Assembly: GCA_964369235.1 (NCBI GenBank) | Contig: CAYJEQ010000069.1 | Coordinates: 1 to 14,317 of the forward strand | DNA: 14,317 nt | Source: CAYJEQ01 sp964369235 | GTDB taxonomy: Bacteria; Bacillota; Clostridia; Oscillospirales; Ruminococcaceae | Direction of reading: 5' to 3' | In this document: positions 7,045 through 14,317 of the stretch, in pieces | Layout of the letters: every line of letters begins with the position of its first letter | Numbering within the stretch: the first letter of the stretch is position 1 | Translations under genes and position numbers: made by a program | The notes under the pieces: model-generated | Database searches by the model: none | What the model was told of the DNA's origin: nothing | What the model saw: the letters and a program-made list of their open reading frames with translations, nothing else

Positions 7045-8016
7045 ATGAATAATCTAGTTAAAAACAATATTAGACTACAGCTTAAATCCTATAAACCTAA
7101 TTATTTTGAGGGTTGGTTTTACAAATTTGTCACTGCCGACTGCAGTAGATGTATATCCATTATTCCAGGCATTGCCACAGGAGAAAACAGAGGTGAGGCA
7201 ATCTCCTTTATACAGCTAAACCAAAATCGACGAAATAGTTTATGGCAATCATATCCCCTATCCTCTTTTAAATACTCACCTTGCTATGATGAGTTTCTTG
7301 TAGGTGGTAATAGTTTTTCCAATAAGCATATTCGCCTAGAAGGTCTTATTGGCAAAACTGCTATTTCAGGGAAAATCCACTTTTCTAGACCTACTCCCTT
7401 TCCACAAAGTATATATGCTCCTAGTGTTATGGGGCCTTTTAGCTATCTAAGTAATATGCAGTGCTCTTATGATATTCTTAGCTTTTCCCATAGCCTTACC
7501 GGTTATCTTTCTATAGATGGGGAGATTATCGATTTCACAGGTGGAAAGGGATATATAGAAAAAAACAATGGTAGCTCTTTCCCAGACAGTTGGATTTGGA
7601 TACATGGTAATAGCTTTATGGATAATCCTTCTGCCTCCTTTACCTTTGCTACAGCAACACTTCCTATAGGTAGTTATTCTGCTAAAGGTGTAGTATGTTG
7701 CCTTCACAATAAAGGTAATCTAATTAATAATTCTACCTATAACCTAGCCATGGTTAAATCAGTTAAAATAACTGGGCCTATTATTAACGCCTGTGTATCT
7801 AGCCCCTACTATGACTTTCACATTAAGGTTAAGCAAAGTACAACCAATAAACTCTATAGCCCTAAACTGGGAAATATGGATAACTATGTCTGTGAAAGCC
7901 TAGATAGTGTCCTTAGGCTTAAGATATACGATAAAGTTAATAAAAAGCTTATTTTCTCTGACTATTCCCTATGTGCTGGCAGCGAAATAGGTGGTAATCT
8001 TTTAAAATTAATCTAA
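7045..8016 (+). CDS. Tocopherol-cyclase-family protein
   Basis: The 323 residues carry hallmarks of the tocopherol cyclase-like family (Pfam Tocopherol_cycl). These are YFEGWFYKFV at 20-29, GPFSYLSNMQC at 130-140, DFTGGKGYIEKNNGSSFP at 163-180, and SWIWIHGNSF at 182-191. Plant and cyanobacterial members close the chromanol ring of vitamin E. Bacterial members without that pathway have no established reaction, and I do not claim cyclase activity. The usual GYIEKDWG is GYIEKNNG here, so a normally conserved Asp-Trp pair is replaced. No signal peptide or membrane span is seen, so a cytoplasmic location is likely. AAGGTG lies 6 nt before the ATG. The gene is a single unit with its own promoter and terminator, enclosed by the two inverted 141-bp repeats and divergent from the arg operon. 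Confidence 0.85.
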   Translation: MNNLVKNNIRLQLKSYKPNYFEGWFYKFVTADCSRCISIIPGIATGENRGEAISFIQLNQNRRNSLWQSYPLSSFKYSPCYDEFLVGGNSFSNKHIRLEGLIGKTAISGKIHFSRPTPFPQSIYAPSVMGPFSYLSNMQCSYDILSFSHSLTGYLSIDGEIIDFTGGKGYIEKNNGSSFPDSWIWIHGNSFMDNPSASFTFATATLPIGSYSAKGVVCCLHNKGNLINNSTYNLAMVKSVKITGPIINACVSSPYYDFHIKVKQSTTNKLYSPKLGNMDNYVCESLDSVLRLKIYDKVNKKLIFSDYSLCAGSEIGGNLLKLI

Positions 8017-8033
8017 ATATTTATAATTAAGAT

Positions 8034-8068
8034 AAGTCTTCAGATAGTCAGTGATTATCTGAAGACTT
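8034..8068 (+). terminator. Rho-independent terminator after the tocopherol-cyclase-family gene
   Basis: A perfect 13-bp stem, AAGTCTTCAGATA (8034-8046) and TATCTGAAGACTT (8056-8068), has a 9-nt loop and is followed by CTTTATAAT. It begins 17 bp after the stop codon. The T-tract is short but the stem is strong. Confidence 0.8.
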
Positions 8069-8160
8069 CTTTATAATCAGCATTAGTGTAATATCTAACG
8101 ATTTTAACTATATATCCCTTCACTTCTTAATGAAAAATTTACTAATTATAATGGTTAAAC

Positions 8161-8191
8161 TATATACTTTTTATCCAAAAAGTTATATAAT
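8161..8191 (+). promoter_or_regulatory. Weak candidate promoter and palindrome before the lipoprotein operon
   Basis: A perfect TATAAT at 8186-8191 would start transcription near 8198, just before the right repeat copy. The -35 region at 17 bp (TATACT) is poor, so an activator may be needed or the site may be wrong. An inverted repeat, TATATACTTTTT and AAAAAGTTATATA around ATCC with one bulged T (8161-8190), overlaps it and could be an operator. The rest of 8069-8160 shows nothing I can name. Confidence 0.35.
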
Positions 8192-8202
8192 GTAATGTGT
8201 AT

Positions 8203-8343
8203 AAGTTTGAAAATGAAATTTCCAAACCGCAAGTTTTGAGGCTTTTCACTGGGAGGGAGTGAAATTTTGCTAATGCCAGTTTACTGGCAATGCAAAACCG
8301 CCTAAAACATTGCAAACTAAGAGAAAGGCATAGCCATAATTAT
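8203..8343 (+). repeat. 141-bp leader repeat, right copy
   Basis: This is the inverted partner of 6621-6761. On the plus strand it holds TTTCACT/AGTGAAA (8244-8250 with 8258-8264), a 7-bp stem whose outer pairs are better kept here than in the left copy. It also holds an extended hairpin made of TTTTGC/GCAAAA (8265-8270 with 8292-8297) outside TGCCAG/CTGGCA (8274-8279 with 8284-8289). GCAATG (8287-8292) can alternatively pair with CATTGC (8308-8313). It ends in GAGAAAGG and is followed by a separate, stronger SD for the lipoprotein gene. Confidence 0.95.
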
Positions 8344-8365
8344 AAAGAATAAAAGGAGGAGTATT

Positions 8366-9685
8366 TTGTTTAAGAAAATTTTTGCAATCACTGCCACTAT
8401 GTCTATATTATCTGGATGTTCCTCCACACTATTTAATACAGATGAGCTTATGCGTCCCCCTCAGTTATCTGAGGAGCAAGCCAGTATTCTTTCTGCATTA
8501 GAAAGCTCATTAGGCTCTGCTGATATATCTTTAAAATATCCTCGATATGGTGATTATCGCTCTGCTTTTGTATTTGAAGATATTACTGGAGATAGTATAG
8601 AGGAATGTATAATATTTTATGAAGGTGCTAATAGCTACACCCGTATTCATGTTATGGAGAATAAGAACGGCTTATGGCAATCGGTATATGACACTATTGG
8701 CTTACAGGCTGATGTGGAATTTGTTGATTTTCTACCTATAACTGATTCTAGTAAAAATAATATGCTAATCGGTTGGGACAGTACCAACCAATATGAAGAA
8801 CAAAAAATCGTTATATATGATTATACCCAAAGAGATGGCGAGAAGGTTTTAGATAATGTTTTTGATGACGATTATAGTCGTTATGAAATTGTTTCTAGAA
8901 AAAACTCTGACTCTAAGGAGCTTGTACTAATAGCTTCCCCTAAGCGAAATTCCTCTGTTAGGCTTATTCGTGGCAATGCCTCAGGAGGTATAATCGTAAT
9001 AGGTGTTACATATCTAAACCCACAGGTTGCTGATTATGTCAACCTTACTCTGGGAAATATTGATGACGAGATACCTGCATTGTTTATTGATGAACTGCTT
9101 TATAATGGTATGTATGCCACCGAGATTATCTCCCTAGAACATTCTAAGATTGATAATCTTATGGTAACTGGTGATGATCCTAATCTTCTTTTTGATGCAA
9201 CACAAAGATACGATCAGCTTTACTCTGTTGATCTTAATGGCGATGGTATTGTAGAAATCCCTTCCCAAAAACTAATGATTGGATATGAAGATGCTTCCCA
9301 AGATGGTGTCCAATATATTACCAGATATAATAATCTAGACCGAAGAAGCCTTGTAGATGTCCAGTCCCATTACACAAACCTAACTGAAGGTTATACACTA
9401 AAACTACCTGATAGCTGGATTGATACTGTTACAGTTAAGGAACAGATGGAATCCGGTGAAATTACCTTTTTTGAATTTAATGAAGATTTGGACAATAGCA
9501 CAACCGAACTACTGCGTATTAGAACCTATGGATCTAATGACTATAGGGATAATTTCGAGCTAGAGCAGTTTGTTGAGATTGCCTCTAAAGGTGGGAATAT
9601 TTATTATGTATATATTCCAACTCAAGATTCTAACCCCTTATCCATAACTTATGATGAACTTACTAGTTTATTTTCACTAATATAA
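8366..9685 (+). CDS. Lipoprotein of unknown function upstream of a two-component system
   Basis: The start is a TTG at 8366 with AAAGGAGG ending 6 nt upstream. The N-terminus is a lipoprotein signal peptide, with basic KK, a short hydrophobic run and the lipobox LSGC. Cys18 would be lipidated and the protein held on the outer face of the membrane. The remaining ~420 residues are exported. DITGDSIEECIIF (72-84) and YSVDLNGDGIVEI (286-298) resemble the acidic Asp-rich loops of FG-GAP/VCBS or EF-hand-like calcium sites. The C-terminal part (about 340-439) looks like a separate alpha/beta domain beginning YTLKLPDSW. I do not recognise a named family. It lies 80 bp before the response regulator on the same strand, so a sensing or envelope-stress role with that kinase is reasonable inference. 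Confidence 0.88.
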   Translation: MFKKIFAITATMSILSGCSSTLFNTDELMRPPQLSEEQASILSALESSLGSADISLKYPRYGDYRSAFVFEDITGDSIEECIIFYEGANSYTRIHVMENKNGLWQSVYDTIGLQADVEFVDFLPITDSSKNNMLIGWDSTNQYEEQKIVIYDYTQRDGEKVLDNVFDDDYSRYEIVSRKNSDSKELVLIASPKRNSSVRLIRGNASGGIIVIGVTYLNPQVADYVNLTLGNIDDEIPALFIDELLYNGMYATEIISLEHSKIDNLMVTGDDPNLLFDATQRYDQLYSVDLNGDGIVEIPSQKLMIGYEDASQDGVQYITRYNNLDRRSLVDVQSHYTNLTEGYTLKLPDSWIDTVTVKEQMESGEITFFEFNEDLDNSTTELLRIRTYGSNDYRDNFELEQFVEIASKGGNIYYVYIPTQDSNPLSITYDELTSLFSLI

Positions 9686-9700
9686 TATTTTACTAGCTAC

Positions 9701-9724
9701 TGGTTATGGACTTTGAAATAACCA
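9701..9724 (+). other. Small hairpin between the lipoprotein and response regulator genes
   Basis: TGGTTAT (9701-9707) and ATAACCA (9718-9724) form a 7-bp stem with a 10-nt loop. No T-run follows, so it is not a convincing terminator. It could adjust expression between the two genes, or be chance in AT-rich sequence. Confidence 0.25.
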
Positions 9725-9765
9725 CATAGATAGCAAATTTACACAAATGAAAGGACTTAATGATT

Positions 9766-10458
9766 ATGAAAAGAATTTTAGTTGCAGAAGATGAAGATGT
9801 AATAAGAGATTTTGTAGTAATAAACCTAAAACGATCAGGGTATGATGTGGTTGATGTATCCGATGGTGATAAAGCACTTAAAGTTTTTGAAGAAGAAAAT
9901 GGTAATTTTGATATAGTGCTTTTAGATATAATGATGCCTGGCAGTGATGGTTTTGCTGTTTGCAAAAAAATCCGAGAAGCTAGTAACTCTATTGGCATTA
10001 TACTACTATCTGCCAAAACTCAGGAAATGGATAAGGTAGGAGGCTTAATGCTGGGAGCTGATGACTATATTACCAAGCCTTTTAGCACTTCTGAGCTAGT
10101 AGCTAGAGTTGACGCCATCTATCGACGAGTTTCTATGTCCTCCCCTGTGAAAGTATCAGACACTCTAAAATCTGGCCCATTTGAACTTAATATTAAAAGC
10201 CGTACCCTTACTAAGGATAACCAACCCATTGAGTTAACCCAAACAGAGTTTGAACTTATGGAATACTTTTTAAATAATCAAAACACTGCCCTAAAGCGTT
10301 CTGATATACTGGATAATGTGTGGGGCGTTAATTACTTTGGAGATATTAAAATTGTAGATGTTAATATCCGTCGTCTTCGTATGAAAATCGAGGATGACCC
10401 TAAAAACCCTAAGCATATTATCGCAATCTGGAGTTTTGGATATAAATGGGAAGGATAA
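9766..10458 (+). CDS. OmpR-family response regulator
   Basis: A two-domain DNA-binding regulator of 230 residues. The receiver domain (1-115) has the acidic pocket EDED (8-11), the phospho-acceptor D54 in VLLDIMMPG, the switch Ser82 in LLSAK, and Lys104 in YITKPF. The winged-helix effector domain (about 133-230) has LTQTEFELMEYFL and the recognition-helix region VDVNIRRLRMKI. It ends IIAIWSFGYKWEG, where OmpR proteins usually have a V-R/W-G-V/I-GY pattern. I chose the second ATG: AAAGGA is 10 nt from it but only 4 nt from the ATG at 9760, and MKRILVAEDE is the usual start. The cognate kinase follows after 36 bp. The regulated genes cannot be known from the sequence; autoregulation from the lipoprotein promoter is possible. 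Confidence 0.95.
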   Translation: MKRILVAEDEDVIRDFVVINLKRSGYDVVDVSDGDKALKVFEEENGNFDIVLLDIMMPGSDGFAVCKKIREASNSIGIILLSAKTQEMDKVGGLMLGADDYITKPFSTSELVARVDAIYRRVSMSSPVKVSDTLKSGPFELNIKSRTLTKDNQPIELTQTEFELMEYFLNNQNTALKRSDILDNVWGVNYFGDIKIVDVNIRRLRMKIEDDPKNPKHIIAIWSFGYKWEG

Positions 10459-10494
10459 ATACTGTGTTATACTTAACAAAAGGTGGTGATTATA

Positions 10495-11928
10495 GTGGCT
10501 GCTAAAAAAATAACCAAACGCTGGCTACTTAACAGCTTTGGTGTTATATTGTTTATTCTCACATTACTTTGTGGGGTATTTGCTTTTACAGTCCGTACAT
10601 TCTACTACAACAGTGTTACCCAAAGTTTGGTATCTACGGCTAACGCTATAAACACCTTACTTATTAGCTACTCAGAAGATGATAGCACTGACTACTCTAA
10701 TCAGGTTAGAGGGTTAGTTGAGAATTTTGAGGAAAAAGATAAGATGGAGCTTATGGCTGTAGATAGCGAAGGTATGGTTATTATTACATCTAGTGGATTT
10801 GATATAGCCGAAAAACTAGATATGCCGGACTTTGATCTTGCACTACAATCCCCTACTCAAATAGGCATACATCAAGGACTTTTTAATGGAGAAAGAACCA
10901 TATCTGTAAGCCTTGTTCCTAATATTAACACCGATACCGTATCTGCCATGCGTCTAGTTGTATCTATGGCACAGGTAGATAAACAAATTACCCTCCTTAT
11001 TATGTCAGTAGTTTTTATTAGTGTAGCAATACTATTTTTCGTCGGACTTTCTGGGTCTTATTTTATAAGTTCTATAGTAAACCCTATTGGCGAAGTAGGT
11101 AAAACAGCTCGAAAAATTGCAGGTGGGGATTTTAAAACTAGACTGGAGAAAACAAACAACGACGAGATCGGTGAGCTTTGTGATATATTTAATCATATGG
11201 CAGAGGAGCTATCTCGAAGCGAACAAATTAAAAATGACTTTATCTCCTCTGTATCCCATGAGCTAAGAACACCTCTTACAGCTATCCGTGGCTGGGCAGA
11301 AACACTAGTTCATGATGATGTAGAAAAAACCGATATACAAAAAGGTATGCATGTTATTATGAGTGAAACCGAACGACTTTCTTCTATGGTAGAGGAGCTT
11401 TTGGATTTCTCTCGTATGCAAAGTGGCAAACTTAAACTAATTAAAGGTAAATGTGATATTATTGGAGAATTAAGTGATGCTGTACTAATGTATACCCAAA
11501 AAGCAAAGCGTGATGGCAAAGAGCTTATATATGATGAGCCAGAAATCTATCAGACATATTTTGGTGATCAGAACCGACTAAGACAGGTATTTATTAATGT
11601 AATAGATAACGCATTAAAATATTCCGATTCTGGGGATACTATTACAGTATCTGCCTCCTATGTTTCCGATACATTTGTTATCAAGGTAGAGGATACTGGC
11701 TGTGGCATTAGTGCTGAGGATCTTCCTAAGATTAAAAATAAATTTTACAAAGCTAATCTTACCCGTCGTGGTTCTGGCATTGGCCTTGCCGTAGCAGACG
11801 AAATTATATCAAGACATGGTGGAACACTTGATGTTGATTCTATGGAGAATGTAGGTAGTACAATTACAATTACCCTACCTCAACAGAAGAAAAGTGATGA
11901 TCTAACGGCTATTGAAAGCGAAGGATAA
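10495..11928 (+). CDS. HAMP-domain sensor histidine kinase
   Basis: Membrane kinase partner of the preceding regulator. Numbering is for the 477-residue form. TM1 spans about 11-33, an extracellular sensor region about 34-163, and TM2 about 165-188. The HAMP domain covers 189-243 and includes NPIGEVGKTA and DEIGELCDIF. The HisKA box is SSVSHELRTPLTAIRGW with phospho-acceptor His255. The ATPase domain has the N box INVIDNALKYS, the G1 box VEDTGCGIS and the G2 box GSGIGLAVADEII. The GTG at 10495 is chosen because AGGTGG ends 8 nt before it. The in-frame GTG at 10483 lies within that SD itself. The sensor region carries no motif I can name; an extracytoplasmic signal, perhaps relayed by the neighbouring lipoprotein, is inference. 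Confidence 0.95.
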   Translation: MAAKKITKRWLLNSFGVILFILTLLCGVFAFTVRTFYYNSVTQSLVSTANAINTLLISYSEDDSTDYSNQVRGLVENFEEKDKMELMAVDSEGMVIITSSGFDIAEKLDMPDFDLALQSPTQIGIHQGLFNGERTISVSLVPNINTDTVSAMRLVVSMAQVDKQITLLIMSVVFISVAILFFVGLSGSYFISSIVNPIGEVGKTARKIAGGDFKTRLEKTNNDEIGELCDIFNHMAEELSRSEQIKNDFISSVSHELRTPLTAIRGWAETLVHDDVEKTDIQKGMHVIMSETERLSSMVEELLDFSRMQSGKLKLIKGKCDIIGELSDAVLMYTQKAKRDGKELIYDEPEIYQTYFGDQNRLRQVFINVIDNALKYSDSGDTITVSASYVSDTFVIKVEDTGCGISAEDLPKIKNKFYKANLTRRGSGIGLAVADEIISRHGGTLDVDSMENVGSTITITLPQQKKSDDLTAIESEG

Positions 11929-11942
11929 TCCCTATTACTTAC

Positions 11943-11958
11943 TAGAGGATAACCTCTA
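11943..11958 (+). other. Small hairpin between kinase and DUF1385 genes
   Basis: TAGAGG (11943-11948) and CCTCTA (11953-11958) form a 6-bp stem with loop ATAA. No T-run follows and the next SD begins 4 nt later. It could weakly reduce read-through between the signalling genes and the DUF1385-prmC genes, but it is not a clear terminator. Confidence 0.3.
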
Positions 11959-11980
11959 ACTGAAAGGATACTTTATTTAA

Positions 11981-12925
11981 ATGAGCAGTGAAAACAAACA
12001 GGGCAAAGCCCACAAAACCACAATAGGTGGACAGGCACTTATTGAAGGTGTTATGATGCGTGGCCCCTATACCTCGGCAATGGCTGTTAGAAAGCCTGAT
12101 GGAAGCATATACACCGAAACATGGAGCACAGGCAATAAAAACTCTACTCCTTGGTATAAGAAAACCCCTGTCGTTCGTGGTAGTTTTAATTTTATAGATA
12201 TGATGCTACTGGGATATAAAACCCTAATGAAGTCAGCAGAATTATCTGAGAACACCGAAGAACCAAGTAAATTTGAAAAGATGATTATGGATAAGTTTGG
12301 CGATAAGTCTGCTACCATTTTCTCAGTACTAACTTTAATTTTAGCAATGACACTTTCCATAGGTCTGTTTATTGTACTGCCTACCCTGTCGGTTTCCCTA
12401 TTAAAACCATATATAAGCGATAGCTGGATTTTAGCCACTATTGAAGGTGTAACAAAAATTGCAATCTTCCTTTTATATATGTTCTTAGTGTCTAGGCTAG
12501 AAGATGTTAAGCGTGTATTTATGTACCACGGTGCTGAACATAAAACTATAGCCTGCTATGAAGATAATCGTGAGCTAACTGTAGAAAATATTATGGAGTA
12601 CAGTAGATTTCATCCTAGATGTGGTACCAGCTTTCTGCTAATTGTTCTTGTGGTATCCATAATAGTTTTCTCCCTTGTAAGTTGGAGTGATCCTATTATG
12701 AGAGTTGTAATCAAAGTGGTGCTACTTCCCCTAGTAGTTGGTATAGCTTATGAAATTATCCGTATTGCTGGCAGACATGATAATCCTGTAACTAGGTTTA
12801 TCTCTGCACCAGGAATATGGCTACAGAATTTCACAACATTTGAGCCAGAAAAAGAGATGATCGAAGTTGCTATAGCTTCTATGACCCCATGTATACCAGA
12901 GGAAAAAGGTGCAGATAAATGGTAG
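11981..12925 (+). CDS. DUF1385 (YqhQ-like) integral membrane protein
   Basis: A 314-residue protein of the DUF1385 family, recognised by GGQALIEGVMMRGP at 16-29, YHGAEHKTI at 182-190 and RFHPRCGTSFL at 209-219. The conserved His, Glu and Cys residues in the last two motifs look like a metal site, but this is not proven for the family as far as I know. Hydrophobic spans lie at about 112-137, 155-171, 216-236 and 243-262. The biochemical function is unknown. In many Firmicutes this gene stands directly before prmC and prfA, as it does here for prmC. AAAGGA is 12 nt before the ATG. The stop overlaps the prmC start by 7 bp, implying translational coupling. Confidence 0.93.
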   Translation: MSSENKQGKAHKTTIGGQALIEGVMMRGPYTSAMAVRKPDGSIYTETWSTGNKNSTPWYKKTPVVRGSFNFIDMMLLGYKTLMKSAELSENTEEPSKFEKMIMDKFGDKSATIFSVLTLILAMTLSIGLFIVLPTLSVSLLKPYISDSWILATIEGVTKIAIFLLYMFLVSRLEDVKRVFMYHGAEHKTIACYEDNRELTVENIMEYSRFHPRCGTSFLLIVLVVSIIVFSLVSWSDPIMRVVIKVVLLPLVVGIAYEIIRIAGRHDNPVTRFISAPGIWLQNFTTFEPEKEMIEVAIASMTPCIPEEKGADKW

Positions 12926-13788
12926 AAATATTAACTATAAAAGAACTTTACAGCTGGGGCTGTGAGAATTTAAAGGATTTAGAGCCTAACTGCTATAGCT
13001 TTGAGATTTCTCAAATATTAGAGTATGTTACAGGCGTTACAAAAGCCTATCTCCCTCTCAAAGGAGATAATCCTGTTACTCCAGAACAGGTTACTCAGTT
13101 TAAATCTATGGTAAACCGTCGCTTAGACCGTGAGCCATTACAGTATATTCTGGGTTACTGGGAGTTTTATGGTATACCTGTTAAGGTAGGCACAGGGGTA
13201 CTTATTCCCCGTGCAGATACTGAGATTATTGCCGAAACAGCCATTAATCTTATTAAGAAAAATGGCTATAAGCGATGTGCTGACCTGTGTAGTGGCAGTG
13301 GGGCTATTGCCTTAGCTATTCACAAAGAAGCACAGCCTGAGGTAGTATATGCCCTAGAGCTTTCTAAAGAAGCTCTACCCTATCTTACAGCTAATGTAGA
13401 AGCTAACTGTACTTTAGATAATAACAGTAATACAAAGCCTGTAGTTATTATATCCGATGATGTATTAACCTATGATTTTGATGAGAAACTAGACTTAGTA
13501 GCTAGTAATCCACCTTACATACCTAAGGAGGATATCCCTACCCTTGATGAAGAAGTTTTAAATGAGCCTTATATGGCACTAGAAGGTGGCGATGATGGTA
13601 TGGATTTCTATCGTGCCATTGCCATAAGATATTTTGATAAAATAAATATCGGTGGTGCTATTGTATTTGAGGTAGGTATCCATCAGCATACTGCTGTAAT
13701 GGATATACTGACCCACTGTGGTTTCCACAGTGCAAACTATGCAGAAGATATTATGGGTATACCACGCTGTGTATACGCCTTTAGATAA
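12919..13788 (+). CDS. prmC: Peptide chain release factor N5-glutamine methyltransferase
   Basis: PrmC (HemK) methylates the glutamine of the GGQ motif in release factors RF1 and RF2, using S-adenosylmethionine in the cytoplasm. The 289-residue length is normal. An N-terminal helical domain (1-75) that recognises the release factor is followed by LQYILGYWEF (74-83) and VLIPRADTE (94-102). The SAM loop is ADLCSGSGAIALAI (121-134); family members usually read DLGTGSG, so Cys-Ser replaces Gly-Thr. The catalytic NPPYIP is at 197-202. AAAGGTG lies before the ATG, within the end of the DUF1385 gene. prfA often follows in Clostridia but is not seen; a membrane protein comes next. Confidence 0.96.
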   Translation: MVEILTIKELYSWGCENLKDLEPNCYSFEISQILEYVTGVTKAYLPLKGDNPVTPEQVTQFKSMVNRRLDREPLQYILGYWEFYGIPVKVGTGVLIPRADTEIIAETAINLIKKNGYKRCADLCSGSGAIALAIHKEAQPEVVYALELSKEALPYLTANVEANCTLDNNSNTKPVVIISDDVLTYDFDEKLDLVASNPPYIPKEDIPTLDEEVLNEPYMALEGGDDGMDFYRAIAIRYFDKINIGGAIVFEVGIHQHTAVMDILTHCGFHSANYAEDIMGIPRCVYAFR

Positions 13789-13817
13789 TATTATTATAAT
13801 AACAAGGAGATTTACCA

Positions 13818-14261
13818 ATGAATTCAAATGTATTTTATCTAGCCGTTCCCGCTCTACTTACCATTATATTTCTAATCGCTTTAGTCAAGATTGTATTATC
13901 TATTAGAGATTATGATGAATTTAACCAAAGCTATAGCCTAAACAAAGCAAAAGTGCAACCTGTTACTCTACTTTTAACTGTAGTACTCACCTCAGTAATC
14001 TATAGCTTGATGATTGCTCTCCTTATGATTTTCCCTACTGAAAATATCAATATCCCTAGTAACTTCTTTGTGTTTACTGTACTATCTGCTGGTGGTTTTT
14101 TAATCGCTTTAGTTGCAAAGTCACTGGTTGTAATTAAAACTCTAAATAACTCAGATATAACCGATCCCTACACTTTACAAAAAACTCTCCTTAGCCTAGC
14201 TATTGCAGAATTTCCTGCTATCTTAAGCCTAGCCTATGCTACATATGTTCTATATGTTTAG
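13818..14261 (+). CDS. Unidentified four-helix membrane protein
   Basis: 147 residues with hydrophobic spans at about 5-27, 48-72, 82-106 and 121-146, joined by short polar loops. AAGGAGA lies 7 nt before the ATG, 29 bp after prmC on the same strand, so co-transcription is likely. I do not recognise the family. The last helix has a glutamate in its middle third (E131 in SLAIAEFPAILSLAYATY) and helix 3 contains SAGGF. This loosely recalls the ion-binding hairpin of F/V-type ATPase c subunits, but the Gly-rich helix and polar loop of those proteins are missing. The final 56 bases of the window hold no gene I can support. Confidence 0.8.
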   Translation: MNSNVFYLAVPALLTIIFLIALVKIVLSIRDYDEFNQSYSLNKAKVQPVTLLLTVVLTSVIYSLMIALLMIFPTENINIPSNFFVFTVLSAGGFLIALVAKSLVVIKTLNNSDITDPYTLQKTLLSLAIAEFPAILSLAYATYVLYV

Positions 14262-14317
14262 TATTACATAGAAATAAAGGTTCTTTCCAAAATGTTGGGG
14301 TAAAATTATATAGAGCC

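Noticed and set aside
6621..8343. Composite transposon or insertion sequence
   Set aside because: No transposase between or next to the repeats, and no target-site duplication was seen; the repeats sit exactly as gene leaders.
11310..12438. Antisense frames opposite the histidine kinase and DUF1385 genes
   Set aside because: They are shadows of well-supported genes with complete domain motifs on the other strand.
14262..14317. Start of prfA after the membrane protein
   Set aside because: The only ATG near AAAGG (14292) runs into a stop after three codons; no release-factor sequence is visible.

Overview
The window is low-GC DNA with strong AGGAGG/AAAGGA-type Shine-Dalgarno (SD) sites and a mix of ATG, GTG and TTG starts. 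It looks like an anaerobic Firmicute of the class Clostridia. Support comes from the argCJBDF order with a short (type 2) ArgC, the DUF1385 (YqhQ-like)-prmC gene pair, and a zinc-ribbon membrane protein with a VGVDIPAGDY-type domain. I would not name a genus.

Left part, minus strand (1-6830). A promoter at about 6802-6830, with ARG-box-like palindromes around it, reads leftward into argC, argJ, argB, argD and argF. These five genes convert N-acetylglutamate to citrulline by the acetyl-recycling route. A 68-residue protein follows argF and resembles the MGS-like allosteric domain of carbamoyl-phosphate synthase. A 15-bp hairpin at 1145-1184 probably ends the operon. Beyond it, an independent minus-strand gene runs off the left edge. 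It encodes a zinc-ribbon, single-pass membrane protein and has its own promoter and a hairpin leader.

Middle (6621-8343). One plus-strand gene for a tocopherol-cyclase-family protein, with its own promoter and terminator, lies between two inverted copies of a 141-bp repeat (130/141 identical, no gaps, 56 bp perfect). Each copy is the 5' leader of the gene pointing away from the centre: argC on the left and a lipoprotein gene on the right. Both outward promoters lie between the repeats. Recombination between the copies would therefore invert about 1.4 kb and exchange the promoters of the arg operon and the lipoprotein/two-component operon. This repeat pair is the most unusual thing in the window.

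Right part, plus strand (8366-14261). A lipoprotein, an OmpR-family response regulator and a HAMP histidine kinase form a likely envelope-sensing unit. They are followed by a DUF1385 membrane protein, the release-factor glutamine methyltransferase prmC (overlapping it by 7 bp), and an unidentified four-helix membrane protein. No rRNA, tRNA, CRISPR array, transposase or phage gene was seen.
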